Below, in pieces: positions 55,501 through 64,000 of a DNA stretch of 64,000 bases (position 1 is the first letter of the stretch; each line of letters starts with the position of its first letter). This DNA comes from Gossypium raimondii. Taxonomy: Eukaryota > Streptophyta > Magnoliopsida > Malvales > Malvaceae. The notes below the pieces were generated by a model. It saw only the letters and a list, made by a program, of their open reading frames with translations. It searched no databases and was not told the DNA's origin. A program made the translations under genes and the position numbers. The stretch spans positions 1 through 64,000 of the forward strand of contig NC_068577.1 in assembly GCF_025698545.1 (NCBI RefSeq). Reading direction: 5' to 3'.

Positions 55501-58500
55501 TCCTGCATTCCGTTCACTTGGAGACTGTTGGGGAAAGCGACAAAGAAAATCTGCTCTTACAGTTAGAGTTTCTGGTGCTTGAAGAAATATCCTCATTGAC
55601 CATGCATGGAGAACAAAATTAGTAGCATTAATCAAGTATAAGTTGAATTATATCTTTTTATCATCTTCCTTGTGATATTGTTTTAATTCAACTAAATTTT
55701 AATGATTTTTACATCTGAATTAACCAATGATAAACGGTCAGTCATAGAATAAAATGCAGCCAACTATTTTTCTCTATCTCATTTTCCCTCACCACAGTTT
55801 CTCTTCTTACAAATTTTGTTAAAAATAAATCTTAAGCTGCATTTTCTGTAAGTTTCACAGTGGTCATTTAATGTCTAGAATTGAAGAGAGAAACAAACTG
55901 CATGTCCACAATCTTTAATTTATATTTTCTGCTTGAATTTTTTAACGCGGGGCATGGTCATTGGGGTACAGCAAAGCTAATCTCAATAACTTTTCAAATC
56001 CTGGGTGGCTGTTGACAACTCGTTGTTGCTAAAATTTTAGTAGTTATTTTTGATTTCTTTGCTACTGGCAGGCCCACACTGTTCTGGAGATGAACTATAC
56101 TGAGCAGCAACTTACTTCAGCTGTGAGCTCTGGTGGACTGCGTCCAGTTCTTGCTGGTATTGAGTCTGGAGTACCAGCAAGTATGCTGTCACTAATTCAA
56201 AAGTGTTGGGATGCAAATCCTCAAAACAGGCCATCATTCAATGATATCGTGTTAGAACTAGATGATATGTTGCAACAAAGAAAGAAAATGGAGAAAGAAG
56301 ATTTATCTCTTTACCAGCCTCCCATTTCTCACGTCCATCAAGTCATGGATGATGTTAACAACCTTCATACCTATCAGGAAAAGATTAACTGGTCAACCCA
56401 GGGAGAATGTGTATCCAAAGGAGCTTCATTCGGAGTACATTCTGGTTTCAGAATGTGGCTTGATGGTTTTGATGATCCTTTGGCATATCATCTAGTGCTT
56501 TCTTGGGGATCCTTTGCTACATGTGGAAGACGGGAGAGTATGGAGGACATGCACTTTCTTATGCCTTTCCTATGCAATGAGAAGGATGTTCATGCTTTTG
56601 GTATCTTCGATGGCCATAGAGGTACATAAAACCATGATACAGAATGCTGAAGATGCAGTAGAGATCATATATGAGGACAAATTCTTGTAAATCTTATCTG
56701 AGAAATTAATTCAAATACTTCTCTGCCCCCCTCTCCTTGTTTGAAGCTACTAAATTTGTCTGCGTTGAGGTTGAATCTAGTTTTCTTGTTCCTATATATT
56801 ATATAATGTATATAAATTTCTGTTCTCTGGAAAACTTGCAGGTGCAGCAGCAGCTGAGTTTTCAGTTCAAGCATTGCCAGAATTTCTGAAAGCCTTAGGT
56901 TCTATGTGCAGGTGTGCTTCGCCCTGGCTGTTATGCTTGCCACTTTCAACGTATTATCCATATTCATATATTAAATAAGTGTATATATGAGTGCAGTCCT
57001 GCTGATGCACTGGTGGAAGCATTTGTTAGGACAGATGTTGCATTTAGAGATGAACTTGATTCTCATCGAAAATCAAGGAGGGTTATTCAGAAAGACTGGC
57101 ATCCTGGCTGCACTGCAGCTGTTGCTCTAATTGTTAAGAACAAGCTTTTTGTTGCTAATGCAGGTGACTGCAGGACAATTTTATGTCGAAGAGGGTGCCC
57201 TGTAGCTCTAAGTAGGGTAAGCTTGCTTATTTATTTGAATTGTATCAGTTTTATAGAACTATTGCGTGTTACAATTCTAAAACTAGTTGACTTTGACATT
57301 TTAGGATCATGTTGCAAGCTGTCCTGAGGAGAGAAACCGTGTTGTTAGTGCAGGGGGGGAGGTAAAATGGCAAGTTGATACTTGGAGGGTTGGTCGTGCT
57401 GCACTTCAGGTATGCCCCTCTGTAATTTTTTTCGATTTTGACTTAGAAGTTCATTCCTTGTCACTAGTTTTATTACCAGACATCTTTAATGGTCTGCAAA
57501 TTGATGCTTGATAGAATAAAGAGCAGAAAAGTCTTTTTAACATGGTAAGAAGAGAATGGATAATTCATAACCACACCTCGTAGTTACACTTGCTGTTTGG
57601 ATATTTCTTTTTCATAATATTTCATTCCACCTAGAGCTTTTGAATTCCATAAATTTGTCTGTTTATTGTTGGGTTATAATTTCTTGTTTCCTGTAAGTGT
57701 TGGAAACTCCACTTTTAACTTGCTTTCCCGGGAGGTAGCTCCTTTTTGGCCAAAAGGATACAACATGAATTGTTATCCAACAACAAATTCTAGGCTCAAA
57801 GTTTTCATCTTCTGAATCTGTACTTGTTTGTTTGGCAACTTAATAGCATACTATTGAATTTTATATTCTTTTTAGAAAAGCAGGCTATATTTTTTTTTCC
57901 TTTTTCTTTTGAAAGGTTAAAAATTTTCTTTTGGAAATTGAAGTGATACGATCTGTTGAGGAATCCAACACGGATAATTAAAAACAGGATGTGTCAACTG
58001 CTCAGTTCATTATGGCAGTTTTCTAAAGAAACACTTCAAAGTTGTTTGTCGGAGTGGTTAACATATATTATAGGCTTTGTCCAATCTAATTTTCACATTA
58101 TCATATCGTACTAGATATTGAGGTTATCATATCATTGTTTAATACATTATAAATTCATTAAAATTTTATGAATCTTGTTTTTGATAAACTAACTACTTAT
58201 AGGATATTGGCATGGCGTTCCACAAACATATTGATACTTGATATGATAACTTTTTGAGAAATTAGAATATGGAACTGTCATGCATTGTTGTGACCGATCC
58301 AGCTCATTAAAGGGAGACCGAAACCTTAGGGCGTAAAGAAAGACCCAGATCATTTAGGGTTTTTTTTACAAAACTTCTGCTTCTTTTATTACTAGAATCA
58401 TCTCTTTAAATAGAGGATACATGGGGTTCATTCTTTACTTTATTCTTCAGAACAGGAAACTAAAATTAGACTTTTAATGCAATAAGATACTTTCTAAAAT

Positions 58501-60715
58501 AAATTATTCTAGTTAAGAATATTACTAAAATAAGCTTATTTGTCTTCTTTCCATTTTTCGCGCCTTTGACTTCTTGTCGTGCCCACAAAAGCAACATGAT
58601 TCCCCCCTTGGAGAAAGAGCCTGTCCTCAAGCTTGAAGTCAGGATAAAGTTGGTGAAAGGTCCCTCATATATTTCATTCCTTGGAACCAAACATAGCCTT
58701 GATGAATGTTCAAATAAAGTATAGTATTAAATATAAGTTTTTAACCTATCCTAATGTTCTTCTTACAATCGCTTTTGCGGGCAAGACAAGAAGCCTTTAA
58801 ATTGGTTCCAAAGTTTTCGAATGATTAGCTGTTGGAGACTACATGAATCAGACTTACAGTAATAACAGAGTAAGCAATATCTAGGCGAGTCACAGTAAAA
58901 CCAGTTTAACTTTCCAACCAGTCGTCTTATCAGGGTCTTCAAAAGGTTCACTTCTTTGATAAGTTGTAGGTTAGGCATCATTCATGCATTACACGGCTTG
59001 GCCCCAATTTTCCTGTTTCTGTAAGAAAATATTTTTCTCTGAGACAAATAAATAACCTTCTTTGTGTCACTTCAACGCCCAATAAATACTTTAGCTACCC
59101 AAAATCCTTTCTTCGAAACTAGGTATAAAGAAAAGATCTCAAATAAAAATACCTGCAAAATCACTTTCAATACCGACAATATCATCAACATAAACATCTA
59201 ATGAGGTTATACCACCTTAAGACTATTTATAAAACACTAAATTATCGCAATTACTCTTCTTCAATCCAAATTCTATCTACCAAACCAAGCGTGAAGACTT
59301 TATTTCAAACTATACAAAGATTGGTGAAGGCGATAGACTTTTTTACACTTTCTGAGTAGAGATGTCCATGGGCAGGGCTACAGCCAATTACAAAAAAATT
59401 TCAAGCCCAGGGCCTGAATAGCTTGATTTAATCTCAAATAGGATAAGGAGCTTGAGAGATGGCGATTGAAAATGTGCAGTTGTGGGTGGCAATTTCTGGT
59501 GAAGGTTGGCTGTAATTGCAAAATAAAAAGGCAGTTGGTTAGGCTATTAAGTTGGGTTGGGTGACTAGTGTACATGTGGTAATTTGATGTGGAGTCACCA
59601 TTGAAGACACTACATGATGTTTAGGTTCCAGACTACTGTTTCTATGCCACAATCAAAAGTAAAACTAGCACATCAAGAATATTGAATCCATCAGCACATA
59701 TAAATCAACATGGAAGTGGAACATCATGACTTTCTATCAAACAACTTAAATAACTTCTAACTTGACTTGGAATTTAGAGTTTACTACTGTGGTATTTCGT
59801 GGCTATACACTGTTAAGAGATAAACTTGCAATTCACCATGTTAACCTTCATGCATAGTCTATGTCCATGTGTTTTTGACTCAAGTTAAAGAAGAAAAGAT
59901 GAGCGTGCTGTTATACTTTTGAAAGTGTTACAAGTGCAATCACTTTGTTAGATGGTTTTCTACGATATGAGTGATTAGATATTGGAAACAGTAACTTAGA
60001 ATAGAACTCTTTGGAGAACTTTCTAATCATATTTTCAAGGCATTTGGTAATGCGTTGTCAATAAAGCATAGTTTAGTAAATTTTTGTCTCAAAACATGCC
60101 AAATACTTCCTCTAATGAAGTCGTCTTTTCATAGGTAACTCGCTCCATTGGTGATGATGATTTGAAGCCTGCTGTAACTGCAGAACCTGAGATAACAGAA
60201 ACTGTACTTTCAGTTGAGGATGAGTTCCTGGTAATGTTGGTGAAAATTTGTACATTGTGGATGATTGTTTACAACTGGACTTGTGATCTATAAAATTGTT
60301 TGTAGATTGTACTTGTGGATGGAAGTTAATCATTCCATACATTATCACTAAAAAAAATTAATTTTTAAAAAAAGTTAAGTAATGTGAACAATCATCCAAT
60401 AACAATTATTTGTAGATTGTACTTTTAGGGCTTTCTGGCTATATCAATGAATGCACATTGTATGATAAAGATTGCTGTTAATGCCCCCATGTGGTTCCTG
60501 GATTTTGGTTTGATTGACAGGTAATGGCTAGTGATGGACTCTGGGATGTTGTGAGTGACATGGAGGTGACAAACATCATCAGAGACACGGTTAAAGAGCC
60601 GGCAATGTGCTCGAAAAGGTTGGCAACGGAAGCTGCAGAACGTGGCAGTAAAGATAACATCACAGTCATTGTTGTGTTCCTTCGTCCAGTATCCACAGCA
60701 GAGAGAGTTTACTAA
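51269..60715 (+). CDS. Protein kinase and PP2C-like domain-containing protein
   Basis: A fusion of a protein kinase with a PP2C phosphatase, known in Arabidopsis as At2g40860. Eleven exons join to 659 residues: 51269-51383, 51461-51745, 52696-52763, 52900-53123, 54847-54898, 56072-56621, 56842-56911, 56997-57216, 57305-57409, 60135-60230, 60521-60715. Start [16 protein letters not shown] fits the family; an ATG at 51104 is also in frame. Kinase: VAAKK lysine, [12 protein letters not shown] (Asp 149), ADFGLAEY (Asp 167), GTLIYMAPE. The glycine loop is weak ([11 protein letters not shown]). PP2C from about 393: [15 protein letters not shown] in place of [35 protein letters not shown] and [12 protein letters not shown]. 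All metal-binding aspartates expected are present. Introns 4, 5 and 9 are 1.2-2.7 kb. It looks intact. Confidence 0.93.
52526..52553. repeat. (AT)14 microsatellite
   Basis: A pure AT dinucleotide run in intron 2 of the kinase/PP2C gene. Confidence 0.95.
58280..58720. repeat. Possible retroelement-derived piece in kinase/PP2C intron 9
   Basis: The stretch starts TTGTTGTGACCGATCC and includes GATTCCCCCCTTGGAGAAAG, wording I associate with retroelement ends and primer regions. No repeat at both sides or coding domain is visible. It contributes to the 2.7-kb length of this intron. Confidence 0.25.
60309..60384. repeat. Intron 10 copy of a 70-bp dispersed repeat
   Basis: GGAAGTTAATCATTCCATAC and the following 45 bases (an AT-rich piece with AATTAATTTTTAAAAAA) recur at 62710-62770 with only small indels. 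The intron copy is bordered by two TGTAGATTGTACTT words (about 60301 and 60412), like an insertion with a 14-bp duplication. Confidence 0.7.
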
Positions 60716-62780
60716 GGGTGTTTTTGATTGTTTTTTGTGAATTCAATTCGCTTGAAATAAAGATGAATTAAATCGTCCATGTTATGAGCAACAGCATTTG
60801 GCCTTTAGGAGCTGGTTTTGCTTCTAAAATATTCATTTAATATTGTTATATTTATTTGGTCGATACTTTATTCTGAAATAATAAAATTGATTTTAGGTCA
60901 GAACAGGTCTAAATTATTAGATTATTGGACACATAACTAAGAATTTCCACAATCAAAATTTAAATGCTGGTATGTGTCTTTTAAAATGTACTTCAATTTT
61001 TTAAAATAAATAAATAAATAGATATGTCATCATTGTATACTTAATCTTACCAAGTATCAAACTTTATATTTTTAGGTTTGTTTTGAAGCTAGAGGGTTTT
61101 TTTTAATTAAATTAAGGGCCGAAATCGTGCAGGTTAAAGCATGAATTGTATTAAAACAACTTTGAGTTAAATTATAATATTTTTAGGATAACTGAAAGAG
61201 TAATTAACCTATTTGAACTAAGAGGGGTCAAAGTCTTTGGATTTGCCCTTTCGAGTGTAAGATATTAATTTAGTGCATTTGATACAATCTGCACATGGTT
61301 AAAAAAATAGTCATTAGAAAAACTTATGTCCCAAGACATGCAAGGTAAGCAACAAGAAAAGCCTTCAAAAAATAGATAAAAACAAACATAAGCAGATGAT
61401 CAAGCAACCCCCCCAATTTTCAAGAATATGGAAGAGAAAAATGGAAATGAAAGGAAAAGTAAAACTCGAAAAATCCAAAATTAACTAAGTAAAAAAAATT
61501 AATTTTTAGATTATAAAATCTCAAAAAAAATCAAGTGCATATCACGGTAACTCCTTTCTCATATAGCCAAGAACCCCCAAACTGGTCCAAGATTAATTAA
61601 GTAAAAATTTAATTTTTAAATTATAAAATCACAAATAAAATCAAGTCTATATTATCGTAACTTATTTCTTGTATAATTATGAACCCTGAACATAGATAGT
61701 AGCTTCTTTTTTTTATACTATAAAATTAAAGGGTTGGTAGATATGTACACACTACATCTAAAGAGAGACGCTCAAATAAAGAGCTGTCACTTGCTCTCTT
61801 AAAAGTTTGAACTCGAGTAAATTTTATGAATGAACAGCCTTTAATCATTAGACTAAATACAAAAATAATTAGAATTATGAAAAAAAAATTGAGAGGTGAG
61901 TTATAGAGGAGTGAAAGAGAAGTAAAACGTATATTACATAAATTCCACAATCACATTAAAGAGAAGCAAGTATAATAATTACACAATACATCCTCTACTT
62001 GTAGCAGAGTAACGAGAGGATGAACGCATGCGCACCGCTTATATGTCTGTCTCTTTCTCCTTTTCATCTTATTGTGGCTTTGTTTTATGCTGGCGCTCAT
62101 TTTGCGTGGTTTCAAAACTAAGTTAATAAGAAGTTGACTTGTTGGATTTAGAAGTTGACTGATTCATCTGACTTTGCCCCAATTCGTGTTTTTTACAAAA
62201 ATAATACCCTTAGTTTGTTGCGCAGAAAGAGAACCGGCAACAAATGATAGTATTCAAGAAAAGTGTTTAGAAGATGACAACAATATACATTAATTAAGGT
62301 AGCTAAAGATTTTTATGTCGTGAAAGCAGAAGGCCGGCAGCAGGGTTGTGCTTGGAGAAATATGCTGCCAAGGGAGTTGTCAAAACATTGTTTTCTGTTG
62401 CTTATGTTCTTTTTTAGCTGTCAATTTAACCAAAACGTAAAGGATGAGGTGACAAATGTCACAAACACGTTATGTGTAGTTATTATAAAAAGTCAAATGT
62501 GGGGTATAATTTAGTTAATTTCAATGTCAATCTTTGGAATCTTCTCAATCTCAATTTCAACTTTCTAGATATTTATTTGGGTGAGCTGTGATGGATAAAA
62601 TATTACTTTTACCTTTTGTTTTTATGCATAAAGTTTTTAATTCTGGAAACTATTCTATTACCCTTTTTCATTTCTTTTCCTTTTCCTGGATATTCCACTA
62701 CTTGTTATTGGAAGTTAATCATTCCATACATTATCACTAAAAAATTAATTTTTAAAAAAGTTAAGTAATTTTCTTTGTAT
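60716..62780. other. Intergenic region left of UNC93-like gene
   Basis: Kinase/PP2C 3'-UTR, then AT-rich DNA. A related pair of about 80-bp words lies at 61480-61560 and 61590-61665 (ATTAAGTAAAAATTTAATTTT, TCACAAATAAAATCAAGTCT forms). Positions 62707-62770 hold the second copy of the intron-10 repeat. No gene is supported. Confidence 0.4.
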
Positions 62781-62794
62781 TGGTATTAAAATTT

Positions 62795-63090
62795 TTTTGG
62801 TCCAAATTAAATCTTGGGCTTAACAATTATTCACATGTTAGGCCATGAGTTAAATAATTGAACTCATATTAAGGCTTAAAATTATTTTTTTAAATTAGAT
62901 CTTGAACTTGACAATTGTTCTCACATTGAGACCTGAACTCTAGGATTTTAAGGACTAGTTTGGAAAAAAAAGAGTTTAAACCTTAATATGAGAACAATTA
63001 TCAAGTTCAAGATCTAATTTAGACTAAAAAAAGTTCAAGCCCCAATATAAAAAAATTTATCAAATTTAAGCCCTAAAATGTAATTTAACC
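62795..63090. repeat. Fold-back repeat upstream of UNC93-like gene
   Basis: The arm at 62887-62942 (AAATTAGATCTTGAACTTGA...) is the inverted match of 62971-63022, with a loop of about 30 bp. Outer, weaker copies of the same word flank it on both sides (62805-62845 and 63030-63075), giving a nested palindrome of nearly 300 bp. It is likely a small non-coding element (MITE-like); no target duplication could be set. Confidence 0.6.
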
Positions 63091-63323
63091 CCAAACAAAA
63101 GTTCATCATCAACAATACAACAACATGATTGATACTTCCAAAGACGTAAAATTGTTTTAATTTTTTATTTATCATGAATAATTACCCTCAGTTTTCTCGT
63201 CCTTAAAGCTAGTAAACCATTAGATCAGTCCTCTTTATAAGCAGTTGATACTTGTTATTCTGAATCTTACTCCCAATTTTCTTGCCATTTTCGATCCTTT
63301 GCCCCCCCCCCCCCAAAAAAAAA

Positions 63324-64000
63324 ATGGGTGCCGAAGTTGAAGTTAAAGATGAAGAATCAATCACCAAATTGTCCACAAAATCAAGATTCAGATACAATTC
63401 CCCACTTGTTCAAGTCTCCCTTATAGGCCTAGTATGTTTTTGTTGCCCTGGAATGTTCAACGCCTTATCTGGTATGGGAGGAGGAGGCCAAGTCAATCGA
63501 ACTGCCACCAACAACGCTAACACCGCCCTTTACACCACTTTCGCCGTGTTTGGTATCTTAGGTGGTGGCATTTACAACATCCTCGGACCCCATCTTACCC
63601 TTGCTGCCGGTTGTAGCACTTATGTCTTATACGCTGGTTCTTTGCTTTATTACAACCACCAACCACACCAAGGTTTTGTTATCATTGCTGGTGCTTTACT
63701 GGGTATTGGAGCTGGTCTTCTTTGGGCTTGTGAAGGTGCTATTATGACTAGTTATCCTCCACCAAATCGGAAAGGCACTTATATTTCCTTGTTTTGGAGT
63801 ATATTCAACATGGGTGGTGTCATTGGTGGATTGGTTCCTTTTATTCTGAATTACCATAGAAACGAAGCAGCTTCTGTGAATGATGCTACTTATATTGGCT
63901 TCATGTGCTTTATGTCAGCAGGAACTCTTCTTTCTTTTGCTATTTTGCCACCTAACCGTGTTGTTCGTGATGATGGTACACGTTGTACCGATGTTAAGTA
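63324..64000 (+). CDS. UNC93-like membrane protein, N-terminal part (cut by window end)
   Basis: UNC93-like proteins are multi-span membrane proteins of the major facilitator type; in plants they are linked with ion, mainly potassium, balance. The frame is open from the ATG at 63324 to the window end (225 residues): MGAEVEVKDEESITKLSTKS, then a first membrane span with CFCCPGMFNALSGMGGGGQ, the DUF895 signature. At least five further hydrophobic segments follow (AVFGILGGGIYNILGP, GFVIIAGALLGIGAGLLWA, FNMGGVIGGLVPFIL, MCFMSAGTLLSFAIL), with GTYISLFWSIFNMGG conserved. The leader just before the ATG is a run of 13 C and 9 A. Confidence 0.88.
   Translation, partial: MGAEVEVKDEESITKLSTKSRFRYNSPLVQVSLIGLVCFCCPGMFNALSGMGGGGQVNRTATNNANTALYTTFAVFGILGGGIYNILGPHLTLAAGCSTYVLYAGSLLYYNHQPHQGFVIIAGALLGIGAGLLWACEGAIMTSYPPPNRKGTYISLFWSIFNMGGVIGGLVPFILNYHRNEAASVNDATYIGFMCFMSAGTLLSFAILPPNRVVRDDGTRCTDVK

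Overview
This is a nuclear window from a dicot plant. Genes are split by GT..AG introns of 0.1 to 2.9 kb, spacers are AT-rich, and the window carries CYP98A, a plastid ribosomal protein with a transit peptide, a plant-only kinase/PP2C fusion and a bZIP17/28-type factor. A rosid, perhaps Malvaceae (cotton relatives), is my best guess from sequence style; no species marker is present.

Left part (1 to about 20.4 kb): a degraded, duplicated accessory region. On the minus strand lie pieces of a lariat-debranching enzyme (DBR1) gene with a duplicated 3' exon (2.77-4.59 kb), one RING-H2 exon (5.6 kb), a tesmin/TSO1-like CXC (TCX) pseudogene (15.1-15.8 kb) and the 5' exons of a RING-H2 E3 ligase gene (15.9-17.1 kb). 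Between them a promoter/5'-UTR/intron-like unit recurs about six times, and a block dense in the near-palindrome GGGATATCC recurs three times (2.1, 9.0 and 12.5 kb). On the plus strand follow a broken PPR gene (18.4-19.8 kb) and a short gene piece (20.2 kb).

Middle and right part (21-64 kb): a conserved gene block. In order: HINT1-type histidine-triad hydrolase (minus, 28.1-21.1 kb), plastid ribosomal protein PSRP5 (plus, 29.5 kb), PI4-kinase gamma (minus, 34.2-32.6 kb), bZIP17/28-like membrane-tethered factor (plus, 38.8 kb), CYP98A p-coumaroyl-shikimate 3'-hydroxylase (plus, 45.0 kb), protein kinase/PP2C fusion (plus, 51.3-60.7 kb) and an UNC93-like membrane protein that runs off the right edge (plus, 63.3 kb). 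From memory these are the neighbours found in Arabidopsis on two sister segments (At2g408-409 and At3g565-569), so the window looks like the less fractionated ancestral order.

Mobile DNA in the right part: a 5'-truncated LINE (41.6-43.96 kb) into which a 675-bp hAT-type MITE with an exact 8-bp target duplication inserted; a 525-bp long-TIR MITE (Mutator-like, 9-bp target duplication with one mismatch) in the bZIP promoter; smaller LINE pieces at 27 and 29 kb; a fold-back repeat upstream of the UNC93 gene; and faint LTR-type remnants.

The genes do not form one pathway. They cover lignin/phenylpropanoid synthesis (CYP98A), ER-stress signalling (bZIP), lipid signalling (PI4K), phospho-signalling (kinase/PP2C), plastid translation (PSRP5) and nucleotide metabolism (HINT1). 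I found no CRISPR array, tRNA, rRNA or clearly new multi-gene system. The most unusual structure is the repeat array at the left.
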